From Diphasiastrum complanatum (lineage: Eukaryota > Streptophyta > Lycopodiopsida > Lycopodiales > Lycopodiaceae): a stretch of DNA of 64,000 bases. Within the stretch, counting starts at the first letter, position 1; every line of letters starts with the position of its first letter. The stretch is from NCBI GenBank assembly GCA_029204225.1, contig CM055114.1:14987624-15051623 (forward strand). Reading direction: 5' to 3'. The translations under genes were made by a program, and so were the position numbers. The notes beneath the pieces are model-generated. The model had not been told where the DNA came from. It worked only from the letters and a program-made list of their open reading frames with translations, and did not search any database. Shown here piece by piece: positions 36,979 through 49,717 of the stretch.

Positions 36979-39905
36979 TTAATTTTACTGATTTTAGGAC
37001 CATAATTGGATCTTCAATCGATCCACAAGAGGCGTTGGATGCTAGTTATATCGATCTTCCACAAATCTACTGATTAGATCTTGTTCTAGATCAAAAACAT
37101 GCACTTAACTAGCAAGAACAGCAATTAATTGATCAATTAAGTGGATGGGTGGCTCTCACGTGTGAAAACTTATCATAGTATGGACAGACAGATAGTGAAG
37201 TACATTAACTATTGATAGCATTCAATGCATTCTATTGATTAAATGTTTCACCAAATTCATTTAGACTTGCTCTAGGACTTTTCCTTGGGACCCCAAGATT
37301 ATGAGTTCTTGGCTGCCATCATGGCCAGGATTAGTCTTTTGAAAGCATATTAGAGCTCCCAAGATAGGCTTACAAAAATACTGAATTAGGCTTTCATAGC
37401 AATTAATTTGAGAAATTTGTGAACACTGAATTGTGAAATATGTTTAATATTGAACTACAAAATTTGTGAGTAATAATTGTAAATTCATGATTTGTTGTGA
37501 ATATTAATGGTAAAATCCAAATTATCTATGCAATATTGTGAATATTAAATTGTAAATTTATAAATATTGAGGTGTGAAATTAATGACTTTGTGAAAAATG
37601 ATCATGATATTGTAAATGCTAATTGTGAGTCATTAATATTAATTTTCGAATTGTGAATAGTGAATCGTAAAATCGTAAGCACTAGATTATGAAGTTTAGG
37701 ACTACTTTGTTGTTCATTTATTGAAACCATGACTACTTTTGAATACTAATTGTGAGATATCGACTTGTCATTCATGAAAATTGTAAAAATTGGCATAAAA
37801 GAATGTTTGCAATCATAAAAGAAAACATGAAATTGTACTTATTAAAAGCATTTTGTGAATACTAATCATGAAATTGGTAAATATTAAATGACAATTTTGA
37901 ATACTTTTGTGAGTATAAACAAGAACTTTTGTTATTATTAAGTGAAAACATCAATTGAAAATGAAAAGTACGCATTGATGACTATGAAAGTACGCTTAAA
38001 TGATTATCTCTGAGTCTTCTATCTAGCAACTTTGCCATTCATTCTTTCAAAATTGACTAGTATATTTCAATTCTCAAAATGATGAAAACGTGTTCACAAT
38101 TATGATGATGCACTATTGCTAATATATTTAGTTGTAGTATACGTTAATACCCTTGATGTGTTCAACTTGTTTTTCAAATCTCAATGACCTATGTTATTGC
38201 AAGAATTCTTTTGATGATTATGTTGAATAGTAGTAGATGGCATTCTAAAGGAGGTTTATGCGACTTTGTATAATTTACAATTTTCCCAACTATTATCAAA
38301 TTGCAATAGTCACAAATGTCATATTGTATCAACTTACATATAGTGGTATGATACTATCCAATCTCTTTTACTATAAATGCAAACACAAAGACAAGCATAT
38401 TATTTTAAAATTCATACTCATATCTTACAAAAAAATTCAATATGGCATTATTCGAACTAAAACCACCAAATAATATCATGATCTTGCATGATATTGAATC
38501 CATCAAATTATTTGCAAATATTATGTTACCTATTGAATTAGACTGACAAAAAAGTAATGCCATCAATCGATATTTTGAATGTGTAATAATCAATTAGATA
38601 CTAGTTCAAATAACAAATTGTATTGAAGAAATGTTGTCTATTGCATTCATGAAATTACTACATTCTTGTCTACTGACTTGTTCAATCTCATAGTTGCTCT
38701 ACCAATGTTTGCAATTTTAGTCAAGCTTCATACTTGCGGGTGTGGAAAGAAAATGTCAATCATTATGCCACATTTCTCAAACAATTTTGTCATGTGAAAA
38801 TAGTACTTTTCATCCAATCTTACTTAATAATGTTTTCTCACTTACAAATCAAACCCAAAATGCCAATATCAACGCAAAGCTCTTGTGGTGATATACTAAA
38901 ACATCCTTGTATAATTTAAATTTGTAAAATAAAAGCAAAAAAGTGAACAACTTGCTTAAAACAGCTATTTTCAATAGTGGCCCCCAAACATACTCCTTGT
39001 GTGAATATGGTGTACGAAACCATTGTGTTTAATGATAACATGCTCATTTATGCCAAAATTGAAATTCCTTACATGTTCTAGTTTGGCCTATTGGAATATG
39101 GAATTGTGTCCAATTGTAATAAAAAGGACTTCTAAACATCATGACTCTATGGAAATGCCGCAATGTTCAAATTGAACTTTTATGTTTACTAATTTCATTA
39201 TTAATCCCACAACTAATAGATTTTGACATGCCTAGGAAAATGCTTGCCACATGTCAAAGGTTCCTTGTGTCGTCCATTAAATGTATGTCCATAGGGTGAT
39301 GGTGTAATATTTATGTTCACAAGATCTAGCATGAGTGGTGCCATTAAAAGATTAGAGTCCACAACTAATGTAGATTATGTATAGGATAACATCCTTTAGA
39401 GTGACCTTTACTTATAGATATACTTCCAACAAACATTTTTAAATTTAGGACCTTTCACGATGAGCAAGATGCAAAACTTAAATTGGGGCCATATCCACCC
39501 ATGAAGGTCATCTGCAATTTTATTCTCACATAAGAGTTCACCTAATATTTTTTTTTCATATACATTATTAAGCAACTAGTGGTTATTATATACAACATAT
39601 ATACAACCTGGACAAGCCATTTATGGACCTGAGCTCCTTAGATGTCACTACACAGTGGTCAGGATTAAATTGAGCTTACACCTTTCTAGTGGCAATCAAC
39701 AAATTCAATGTAGAATTTTTGTTATAGCTTTGGGCATGATATAACATATAAAATGTAAGTATTTACTCACGTAGTAAATGCTTTTACAAGTAGCAAAGAA
39801 AACACCTCAATAAATGCAAAGAAGCAACATCATACGTAACGGCCAAGGAGTGTCATGGGTACGCAGACCATTTGTGATGATAATTTTGTCAGCCCTCGTG
39901 AGTGC
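36979..39905. other. AT-rich spacer
   Basis: No gene recognised in nearly 3 kb. From 37420 to 37920 the sequence repeats short phrases such as TTGTGAATATTAA and TTGTGAAAT in degenerate form. The left 0.3 kb is probably LTR. Confidence 0.5.
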
Positions 39906-41169
39906 AAAGGTGTTACAACTTTTACTCCTTGTCCCGGTTGTTTATTGTTTTTCCTTATAGATGTACTTCTTGTAAATACAAAAATGGCCAGGTCACCGAC
40001 CTGTGGTGACCTTTGTAACAAAAATGTAAATAAAGTTGTTAATGATGTTTCTGAGCCTTGGAGTCGCATGTTGCTTGGGTATAGGGTACTGGGTCATTAA
40101 TTTAGAGTGGCTGGATTGACCTCCTAAAAAGTAGGAGAGTTGACCAGTCAACGTAACACGTCATATGCTCATTGGGACAATTGGTCCAGGGAATGAGTGA
40201 CACATGTCAAGGTTGACCGGTCAAACATTACGTGTCATGCTCACTAGGACACTTGGTCCAGTGGATGAGTGACACATGTCAGCCTACTCACTTGCCTATG
40301 TGTCAGGGTACTGCCAAGTAGCAAGTGTCGACTGTGCATGGAGTTGGCCATGTGTCTCGATTTAGAAAGGGTCAGGGTTAAGGGGTGCTTGAGGATTGTG
40401 TATAAGTGAGTCTAGAGAGAGGCATTCCTCATCATAATCTATGTAGCAAAGGCTAGGAGGAGACAAGGCAACCAGTTCCATCTTGTGTTAGACGTAAGTT
40501 GACGCTTGTATGTGCAAAAAATTAGCAAGGTTTGAAGAGAGGATAAGAGAGGGAGTCTGACATTTGGTATCAGAGCCAAGGTTTGCAAGTTGTGGAAGCT
40601 TGGGACAATAAAAAACAAACACGTTCTAGAGAGAGAAAGAGGAATTTGTTACTCATAACTTTTGATTGAGAGTTCAGATGGCTATGGAATCTGTTGCAAA
40701 CTGTTCCTATTGCCAAGGCACAATAGATTAGTCAGAACCAACCCCAACAGTGAAATCCAAGCGATTTTGAGAATTTTCTTGTGGCTGGTGAGCGTTGGCA
40801 GGCTAAAGAGTTTTCCTTCATAACTTTTCGTTCGGTTCTTGAATCATCCTCAAATTTTGGGAGTCTTCTAGGTAGACCTCAAGGGCTATAGTATGCAATT
40901 TACAACAAAGAAAATGGAGTGCTAGGGTGTTTTTTTCAAAATTTGGTTCTCATACATAGGTGCAAAACCAGCTGAGAAGAAATTGCTTGATGATTGGGCA
41001 ATTCTAGCCTAAACCGGACTATTAAGAGTTAATTGCACACCAGCAAGAGGGCAACCTACTATAAATTGACCGCTCAGGAAAAGTCCAAGTCATGAAAAAG
41101 TTATAGCATTCCAAAGTTGGTCAGATTTTTGGGCCAAAATACAAGAAAACAAGGGTTTTGAGAGTTGTA

Positions 41170-42290
41170 AATTCATATTTGTCGGTAATTTCGACTTCTA
41201 AGCAAGTGGATAGCCTCCAACATTGCAAATTTTGATCCATTAGGAGGTGCAAGCACAGAAATATTGAGAATCGAAGAAGTGGCAGCCAAGGTGGATGCCA
41301 TGGAGGTGATTTTACAACAAATTCTCGACCAACTAAAGTCGGCTAAATCTCCACAGGAACCTGAAAGGGTTAGTGGACCGGCTATGGTAGCCGTTGAGCC
41401 TGTGACAGTTGAGAAAGAAGCCGAACAACCATCAAAGATGCGAAAAATGCCCACAATTAAAGATTTGAAACCGCCAAAATACACAGGAGCAGTTGCAGTA
41501 TGCAACACCGATGCAGTCGAGAATTGGATTCAAAAGTGGAAAAAGGCTTTTCACACTTTCAAGAGATGGCACAACGCTGGTGGCGTAAAATTGAGAAGGA
41601 TAATTTGGTGCTTGCAACTTGGGATCAATTCAAGCGGATGTTCATTGAGAACTGGGTGCCATTAGATGAAAAGAATTAGGCGATGCAAGCCTCAAACAAG
41701 GCAATGCATCCATACAGGAATATGCGGACAAGTACAGAGGAGCACTGATGCGGATACCAAAAGAAGTGCCAATGTTTTTGCAAGTATTCTAGTTTGTGGA
41801 GGGCTTGCGTGAGAGCCTTAGGCCTTTCGTGAGAAAGGAGCAGGCTCCAAGCCTCCATAGGGCGGTATAGATGGCCCTATACTATGAGGATGGAAAAAAG
41901 GCCAAGGAGATTGAGACACCTATTACTAAAGGGTTTCAGCCTTGGGTAAAAAGGAAGTTCAAGATGTGGAAGGGCAATCCTCCCAGGAGCAAGTTCAGGG
42001 TGCCAAGAAGAGTAAAGACGCGGGCGCCTCAAAACAAAAGGACGATATGGGACGTCCAATGTCCAAAGGGGCCAACGCTTTCGACATTATCGTCGCAAGA
42101 TGTGGAACGGGCAAAGAAGAAAAACCTTTGTTTTGGATGTCTGGAGTGACATAGGTGGAAGGAGTGTCCTCGTAACCCTTCATGGACCACGTACAACTTA
42201 CAAGTTGAGGAGGCAGATCCAATGAAGATTGAGGAATTGAGACAAGAAGAACCTCCTAATGTTCCAAGATTAATGAATGTATCGGTGATT
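41170..42290 (+). pseudogene. Gypsy gag with zinc knuckle
   Basis: The plus-strand frame at 41264-41600 has a coiled-coil-like start (AAKVDAMEVILQQILDQLKS) and PPKYTGAVAV...ENWIQKW, typical of a retrotransposon gag. A frame change near 41590 leads to WDQFKRMFIENWVP. A zinc knuckle CFGCLE-stop-HRWKEC (CX2CX3HX4C, about 42133-42170) closes it with an in-frame stop. It would package the RNA of the element when intact. Confidence 0.7.
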
Positions 42291-42296
42291 TGAAAG

Positions 42297-43320
42297 GTGG
42301 ATTCAGTTCCTTTGCCACACCTATCAAGAGTGGCACAATACGGGTATCAATTCCCTTGTACTTCTTTGATTGTTATGCGTGGACAGTTGTGCAGTAGAGA
42401 TTTCTTGATTCTATTTGACACTGGGTCCTCACATAATGTTATCAACTCCGCTTTAATTAAACAGTTACGAGGGATATGCCTCCAGGACCTTTGATCACGG
42501 TGACAAAGCTGCGTAAGGTTCAATGTAAGTGCATGTATGTTTGTTTATTGTATGATATGTCTGTTTCTACTAATAAGTCTAATGTATGCCAAAAACAAGC
42601 TAACCTAACTAAGAACCTAGATCGCCAAATTAGGGAGGAGTTTCGAGATGTGTTCAGGAATGAACTTCCATCTATTTTACCCCCTAAGAGAAATGTGGAG
42701 CATAGAATCGAGTTAATTCCTAGATCATCTCCTGTTAATAGACCACCTTATAGAATGAGTCTGGAAGAGGAGGAAGAGGTCATAAGCATGATTGAGAACT
42801 ATCTTGCCAAGGGGCAAGTAAGACCTAGCTTCTCCCCCTTTGTCTCTCCGATCATTCTGGTAAAAAAAAAGGATGGGTCTTGGAGAATGTGTGTGGACTA
42901 TCGAGGCTTGAACAAGATTACTGTTAAGCATTGATATCCTATGCCACGTATAGATGATCTTTTGGATGCCCTCCATGGTGCTATAGTGTTTAGCAAAATT
43001 GACCTAAAGAGTGGTTATCACCAGGTGAGAGTTCGAGAAAAAGATGTGCATAAAACCCCCTTCCGGACTCGTTTTGAACACTATGAAGTTTTAGTTATGC
43101 ACTTTGGATTGACTAACGCCCCTACAACAATTATGATGTTAATGAACGATGTGCTTAGACCATTTATGGGCAAGTTTGTGGTTAATTTTGTTGATGACAT
43201 ACTTGTTTACAATAGTGGTGATGCTATGTATGTTAATCACCTTAGAATCATGTTATCAACTTTGAGGGAAAACACATTGTTCGCTAATGATAAAAAAAAA
43301 AGAATTGTTTAAATGTGAAG
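42297..43320 (+). pseudogene. Gypsy protease and reverse transcriptase
   Basis: Aspartic protease motif LFDTGSSHNVI at about 42412-42445. RT spans 42650-43312: RPPYRMSLEEEEEV, KKKDGSWRMCVDYRGLNKIT, then a stop replacing the residue before YPMPRIDDLLD, SKIDLKSGYHQVRV, and the catalytic FVDDILVY at about 43186-43209. A 10-A run near 43292-43301 shifts the frame before LFKCEE (43307-43324). Confidence 0.85.
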
Positions 43321-44151
43321 AATTATTCACACATAGCTGCACCATTGACCGATATGTTACAAAAAAAATAAATGGAAAGAATGGACGGAAGTTCAGCAGC
43401 AAAGTTTCGATGCTTTGAAAGAAGCTGTGGCTAACTTTGTCACTTTAAAAATTGTTGACCCTCAAAAACCATTTGTCGTAGAAACGGATGCAAGTGACAT
43501 CGCCGTTGGGGCAGTTCTGATGCAAGAGGGTAGGCCTGTGGCATTTGAGAGCAAGAAGCTCAACCCTACACAGAAGAACTATCCAACTCATTAGAAAGAG
43601 TTGTATGCCATTATCCACGCTTTGAAGGCATGGATGCATTATTTGTATGGTGTGGAATTCTATGTGTACATTGACCATAACACTTTGAAATATTTTTGCA
43701 ACCAGCCGGACCTAAAAGGGCGGCAAGCCAGGTGGGCTAAGTTGATGTAGGAATTTCACATGGAGATTCGTTACAAGAAGGGTACCAAAAATCGTGTGGC
43801 TGATGCATTATCTCGGATATTGTATCAGATGTCTTTTGTAGTCATTGAAAATGATCTAATTGTTGAGATTAAACAGGCTCAGCAGGAGGATCCTCATTGT
43901 CAATCAGTTGTGAGGGAGACAAATCTTGCGCAAGTAGAATCTCTGGATGAGAGTTCTGGTCTCTTGACTCACACTTACCTTAAATATACCATAGAAGATG
44001 GTATGATCAGGAGGAATGGAAAACTTCTCATTCCAGCTTGTGAGGAGCTGCATAAGAAGATTGTCCATTTGTGTCATGATAGCCCTAGTGCAGGTCATCC
44101 TGGTGTAGATAAGACCTATGAGTTGATCTTACGTAACTTCTTTGTGTATAA
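43312..44151 (+). pseudogene. Gypsy RNase H and start of integrase
   Basis: LFKCEE is followed directly by VKNYSHIAAPLTDMLQKK (about 43312-43368), so the RT thumb/connection is missing. RNase H follows: VDPQKPFVVETDASDIAVGA (43455-43515), then ALKAWMHYLYGVEFYVYIDH (43621-43680), and RYKKGTKNRVADALSR (about 43770-43817). The integrase zinc-binding part has CHDSPSAGHPGVDKTYELIL (44071-44130). The coding homology then stops and LTR sequence begins. Confidence 0.85.
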
Positions 44152-44308
44152 GTGAGCCTAGAGAGAGGCATTCCTCATCATAATCTACGTAGCAAAGGCT
44201 GGAAGGAGACGAGGCAGCCAACTCCATCTTGTGTTAGACTTAATTTGATGCTTGTATGTGCAAAAAGTTAGCAAGGTTTTAAGAGAAGATCAGAGAGGGA
44301 GTCTGACA
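44152..44308 (+). mobile_element. 3' LTR fragment of the Gypsy element
   Basis: Corresponds to 40396-40562 of the 5' LTR, starting at TTGTGTATAAGTGAG and ending GGGAGTCTGACA, with about eighteen differences by eye. The first three quarters of the LTR and the rest of pol are deleted. Confidence 0.88.
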
Positions 44309-44313
44309 AAAGG

Positions 44314-44834
44314 TAGTTGCTTTCTAAGACTAGCTGATTATTTTCAAATGGGTGGTACTACTCACTGGCCATGACCCAACATAATGAATTATTGTCCATT
44401 GTTAGGGTTCCATTATTTCTTAGATTATGAAGTGGCATATAATTGGACTTTTTTCTTTTCTTGAAATCCTAAGTATGTGCACCCATAATGGAAAGATATA
44501 AAGACCCTTTGAATGTGCCAAAAAAGCTAACAAGAATCCATGTAGAATAACCTGTAGTAAGAAGAAGATCCACATAGAAAGTCAAAAGCTCCAGCATAGT
44601 ATAGATGCATGCATATCTTTCATGCTAAGAGACATAACCTTCGCCACAGCTCAAAAATCAAAACTAGTTGCACTGTCAAACAGTAAATTGATGTTAGTTG
44701 CCATACTTAGCCGCAGAAGCAAACTGATCATGATTGCCAGCCCAAACAAGTCTGCTGTTCAGTATTCTGAAAGTATGCATCCATTTTCCAGCCGGGAATC
44801 CTGCTATAAACATTATGGAAACAATTTGAAATCT
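44314..44834. other. Downstream region of the ubiquitin-like gene
   Basis: No gene seen. Probably the 3' flank of the minus-strand gene that follows. It was reached by the Gypsy insertion, whose target duplication ends at 44313. Confidence 0.45.
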
Positions 44835-45341
44835 TCATCTCCATGGTGATGGTTTCATTCCAGTTTCCTGCCAATCGAAGTCTTCGGAGCAATCTGCATA
44901 GCAGCCCAGCTGCAAGGTTGACCCATTTTCGATGTCATACTCAGCCAAGGAGCGTCCACTCTCAAGCTGCTTGCCAGCAAAGAGCAGTCGCTGCAGCTCA
45001 GGACGAATTCCCTCCATATCCCCTATCTTGGTTTTAACATCCTCAACAGTATCAGAGGCTTCCACTTGAAGCGCAATTCTCTTCCCAGAGCTCATCCTCA
45101 CGACGACATGCATGCGCTCGCTTGATCGCAGCAACAGATATAGGATGGATTCCTTCTGTATATTGTAATCCGCCAGGGTGAGGTGATCCTGAAGCTGCTT
45201 GCTGGCAAAGAACAGCCTCTGCTGGCATGGGAACACGCAAGTCTTATCCTGAATCTTAGTCTTCACGGTGCTGATCGTGTCTGATCTCTCCACCTCAAGA
45301 CTGATGGCCTTGCCTGTCACTGTCTTCACGAAGATCTGCAT
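44835..45341 (-). CDS. Tandem double ubiquitin-like protein without Gly-Gly
   Basis: 168 codons on the minus strand from [18 protein letters not shown]. Residues 1-76 form a ubiquitin fold keeping all seven lysine positions (6, 11, 27, 29, 33, 48, 63), but I44 is Phe, and the end reads LLLRSSER instead of LRLRGG. Residues 77 to about 146 form a second fold ([20 protein letters not shown] ... [20 protein letters not shown]). A 22-residue tail starting [12 protein letters not shown] follows. With neither Gly-Gly present, deubiquitinases should not split it and it should not be conjugated. It looks like a polyubiquitin descendant that now acts as a fused protein, or is drifting. The frame extends 21 codons upstream to another ATG, but I chose the ubiquitin-like Met. 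No intron seen; a (GA)n tract lies in the leader or promoter. Confidence 0.75.
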   Translation of the reverse strand: MQIFVKTVTGKAISLEVERSDTISTVKTKIQDKTCVFPCQQRLFFASKQLQDHLTLADYNIQKESILYLLLRSSERMHVVVRMSSGKRIALQVEASDTVEDVKTKIGDMEGIRPELQRLLFAGKQLESGRSLAEYDIENGSTLQLGCYADCSEDFDWQETGMKPSPWR

Positions 45342-45460
45342 CTTTAGCAGCGCCTGACCAAACAAAACGATGAAAAACTCGAGGGAGAACAGCAAGAAGA
45401 TCAAGCTCGAAGCGTGGAGATGGCAGAAGATAGAAAGGCGAGAGAGAGCGTATCATATAC

Positions 45461-45463
<3 letters not shown>

Positions 45464-45526
<63 letters not shown>
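45464..45526. repeat. (GA)n microsatellite upstream of the ubiquitin-like gene
   Basis: About 63 bp. On the gene strand it is a CT tract 120 bp before the start codon, so it may be in the leader. Confidence 0.95.
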
Positions 45527-45528
<2 letters not shown>

Positions 45529-45529
<1 letters not shown>

Positions 45530-45677
45530 TGGGTCATTTGGTATTTGGCCCATGAACTTCCACATCCCTATAGAGGTTTAGGGACACTTTTCATTGAGAG
45601 AGAGAAATGTGGGTCATTTGGTATTTGGCCCATGAAATTCCACATCCCTATAGAGGTTTAGGGACACTTTTCATTGA
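45529..45677. repeat. 80-bp tandem duplication
   Basis: GTGGGTCATTTGGTATTTGG at 45529 and again at 45609. Both copies run to TTTTCATTGA with one difference (GAACTT against GAAATT) and are separated by a short GA tract. The near identity implies a recent event. Confidence 0.93.
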
Positions 45678-45679
45678 TC

Positions 45680-46821
45680 CTTGGAATTGGAATATGAGAC
45701 AACCCATCTAGATTCTCGGTGACAAGGTCGGTACGCTCACTTTTGGATCCCCCCTTGACGTTGAGGGTAGGTTTGCAATGGCAACCACCCACTACTGAAG
45801 CAAATTGCATGAGTTTTTGAGATCGAGGGGGCCAGTGCTTTTGTTGCGGACTAACATCCAATCCTAAATGGGATCGCATTTTTGAACCACGGCCATCCAA
45901 TTTGCGCAATCCCATGTCAATGGGGACGTCGGGCCCGTAGAGGACTCACGAAATGTAACATATATCTAAAGCCCACACCAATTGTTGCTATATATGCCAT
46001 TCAAGCCATGTGCTCCTCAACCATACACTCAATCAACTTGACTCAATACTTTTTACTTCTACAACTTGTTCTTAAATCATTTTTGGCCTTGCCTCATAAA
46101 GGCCAAGGTATCATAAGCATTTTCCCAAAAGTTGACATGATGTGTTTATGTCAAGTTTTGACAAGAAGTTGCTTTTCATGTTTTTTTAATGTTTTGAAAA
46201 TTGCACTCTTCTTTTCAATTTTTTTAAACCATCAATTTAAAAAAAAATTAATCAGCCCCCCAAAACATTGCGCAACTCTTCATGCAAGTATAATGTCTAT
46301 TTGAAGGAATCTTGTTTTTGCCTAATGTTTGGGTATTAAGAGTGACACTAAAGATGAGACAAGTGCACCATTTGCAATACATGACGAGGTGGAACAAAGA
46401 CGCAAATTGGGAGCTTTGGTGAAACTTGTGACAAGGATTCATTTCGTGTTTTATGGGTTCTTTTTTTATATTAGGTTTCAAGGACTTTATGATAGATTGA
46501 CAGTTGCAAAGTGCCATGTTTGTGGGTTTTTTTACAAATGTACCTTACATACACAATAATGCATTATTTCATACTTTATTATAGGCATTTATGATGTGTT
46601 GATTTATACTAATTGTGATGTAAAGAAGTGCAAACTTGAGTTACTCATGACTACCTTCTTACACATGTTGTACTAGCAATCCCAAATGACTTAATACTAA
46701 TAATAGCACATATTTTCATACTATCCTAAAGGGATTCACATTATATTTAGTGATAAGAACAATTTTAAAACTTAAATTGGAACCGTGGATGGAATGTTGC
46801 TTGTGTAAAATTTGAGGCTTA

Positions 46822-46910
<89 letters not shown>

Positions 46911-48530
46911 ATTGGATAAGAGACGACTATTTTTGTGCATGTGTGTTACCCTTTTTTCCCACATATTCACCAGATCCATTGTTGCTACAAGTGCTATGGG
47001 CCAATAAAAAGGAGGTAATGACTCTATTTTAGTATAGGGAGGTCACGAATAAATCCAACAGGGAGGAATGAGACCTATACGTCCAAGAAACTCTCGTAAG
47101 CTAGGAAAAGTCGGGGTTGTCACCGACTACCTCTTCCAGAGCTTACGCTATGTCCTAATGGAAGGTTGAAACTGTAAAGAATCCTAGAAAATGCACAAAA
47201 TGGGTACTTATCCTACTTGTGCCATACCCTTCATAGCTCTTGTTCTCTTTGGATTCCAATTAACCATATTTTAAATCTAACAACTATGATGCATGCTACA
47301 ACAAAGAGAAGATGGATGAGAAGGAGACTAGCCTCAAAAGAGCATGGAAGCCAATATTTTTATGTGCAGATTAGTAGCTTGGATCATTTTGACTTGCATA
47401 GCATTCTACAACAGATCTAACTAACAAGGAGAGGTACTACACAAAATTAGCGATTTAGGCATCATACAAGCATAGTAGAGAAGCAATCATCAAGCATGAA
47501 GCATACACATTCACCTCACAATTTTCTCTCTTTCTCTCCCAAATTTGAAAGAAAATATAGGAGGGGACTCAACTCTTTGATTTATCAAATGAAACTTGAG
47601 CACATGAAATGCAAAGGATTTGGCTAGATAAAAGCAATGCTTTTTGTAATTTCTACTTGAGTACGCCACATGAGTTTGCTACTACGCTTTGATGCAGACT
47701 TAATCAAAATTAGTTGCTTATTCTTTCTAACACTTCATGGAGTATTTGCAGCTATTGGCACTTTGCGTAGTACAAGTGCACCATTATGCGGTGTCTGAAT
47801 TTTATTTCATTACATAACTTTACAAAATTGAGACTATGAGAGCCCTTAGTATTTATTTACATATTTTGTGCAATGGGCATGTACTAAAAATGGCCAACAT
47901 GTCCCCCACACTATCTTGGTGCTAGTCCCAAAGTACCACCATTTTGTTGTGTTTGGTGAAGTTGTTTCATTCCGTCTGATGAAGTTTGGAACGAGCTAGT
48001 ATTGTGCAGATAGATTGTTGATAGATGGGGCTTTCTTTCCATAGGGGCTTCACTAGTAAAGATTCTATAGGGTGGATCAAGCTCACTTTTTCTCTGCCTT
48101 CAACTGAAACTGAGGCATGGAATGAGGTCATCCTGTTGACAATAATTCTATGGAGCCTTCACTTGCCAGTTTATGTGGAGAAACAGTGAGACAAGGCCAT
48201 CCTGAAAAAATGGCGTTTTTCAATCTTTTTACCACAAAGTTGTTAGGTTCTGGCCAATTCTCTGATAGAAACCTCTAAGTCTCTCCATGGCTAACCAGTT
48301 AGTACAACTGCCTTTATGTCCTTACAATATCAAATTTGGCCCATTTTTGACACTGTTTGTTGTAATGCACAAGCTAAGAATCCTAGTACTGAGCCTGGCA
48401 AGCCTCCATATACCCGAAATAATGCACCAGTGTTTCACTTTTCACCTTCTGGCTATTGTAAACCTCGAACTCTCGAAAAACAGTTCTCCCAAAGCTCTCT
48501 TCAACAACTATTTTTTTATTGTGTACAATC
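45680..48530. other. Long spacer with one (CT)n array
   Basis: No gene recognised in 2.9 kb. 46827-46908 is a (CT)n microsatellite. Short open frames (46329-46559, 47217-47420, 48287-48544) resemble no family I know. Confidence 0.5.
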
Positions 48531-48533
48531 TCT

Positions 48534-48700
48534 GTCCCCTCTGATACCAAGTTAAAATTTTCTTACAACAAAATCACAAATCATAATACACAATAACACA
48601 CACACACACACACACATCTAATTAAGAAATGCTCTCATGATTTACTTGCTTGTTTCGGTCACTATGATCACAATGAACAAATTGTCTTGAGTTCTTTTGA
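48534..48700 (-). mobile_element. Primer-binding site and LTR end remnant, minus strand
   Basis: The complement of CTTGGTATCAGAG at 48539-48551 (initiator-Met primer site) with sequence above it resembling an LTR end. A (CA)n tract (48597-48616) interrupts it. The remainder of the element is unrecognisable. Confidence 0.4.
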
Positions 48701-49717
48701 TCAGACTTCGTACAACACTCTAAATGTTAACATTAAAAAAATTCGTGTGAACAGTCTTCTAATCCCCTCAATATGGTTGTTGCTACTAATAGATATGAAG
48801 AGTTGAAATGCCATGAGATGATCATGAATTTACTACTTGTTCATGCTCAACTTTCATTAATGAGGTTTCCTTTGAAGTGTACTGCTTTTTGTTTAAACCT
48901 TTGGTTACACTTCGACTATTTCTAATGTGAATGGTATGATGGATTTAGTTATATGACTTTGATTAGACTTGTCTGTTAAAGTCTATATACTTATTTGTGG
49001 ACGATAATGCCCTAACAATTTGAAATTGACAGTGCAATAAACATTTTTCTAAGTTGTTACTTATAAAAAGGCATGGTGTTCCAATAAGCATTTTGAAAAG
49101 GGTAATGGTAGATAGTTTTGAACTCTACTTTAAAACTAGTCTGGATGTAACTGTCTACTTTAGTCGTACTTTTGTAATTGTTGACTTTTAAGCACTGATT
49201 ATACATTGTTATAAATTTTGTAACTTTGAGTAAAGCTTAAACAATGTCCGACTTTTTATTTATGATATGGACAAAATTAGCGTCACCTAACTTGGCAATG
49301 ACTACTTGTTGCAACATGGATAACAACTGAGAGTATGTGTAGACACTTGTAGTTCTCACAACAATGTCCCTGTTCTAACGTGGTTGTTGTTGTGGATGGA
49401 TGCAGGTGAGCATATTCTCCTCAACTCGGAGCTGTTGCTGGTTGCTAGGTTTGGTCAATATGATATGTTTGACTGTGATGACTCTATACGAATTTGATTT
49501 ACTTTAATATTCGTATGTTTGGTATTGTGGTGATAATGTGCAGTTTTTTTTAGATTTGTTAGGTTCAAAAACACACACATACACATACACATACATAGCC
49601 TCCAAAAACATATCAACACTATTTGTGGGTATGAACACATACACACTCATACACATGCAACATGCACACACATGCACATACATGCACACACACATGCACA
49701 CCTAAAAGCACACACCC
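48701..49717. other. Spacer ending in CA-rich sequence
   Basis: No gene seen. From 49570 to 49717 the sequence is made of ACACATAC and CACATGCA tracts like those at 6930-7460, and leads into the same dispersed repeat as there. Confidence 0.5.

Larger units (their letters stand above)
39911..44308 (+). mobile_element. Gypsy-type LTR retrotransposon, internally deleted
   Basis: Bounded by the 5-bp target duplication AAAGG (39906-39910 and 44309-44313). The 5' LTR is 39911-40562 (TGTTAC...CTGACA). The primer-binding site TTGGTATCAGAGCC follows at about 40564. Order of domains is gag, protease, RT, RNase H, integrase, which makes it Gypsy rather than Copia. The 3' LTR is only a fragment (44152-44308). 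Stops, frameshifts and at least two deletions make it inactive. Confidence 0.92.

Noticed and set aside
37420-37920. Repeated TTGTGAATATTAA phrases as a satellite
   Set aside because: Spacing is irregular and matches are short. It is better explained as low-complexity AT-rich DNA.
45342-45404. Upstream ATG adding 21 residues ([10 protein letters not shown]...) as a signal peptide on the ubiquitin-like protein
   Set aside because: The ubiquitin fold starts exactly at the later Met, as in all ubiquitins. The upstream part is hydrophobic by its T/C-rich leader composition. It cannot be excluded without transcript data.
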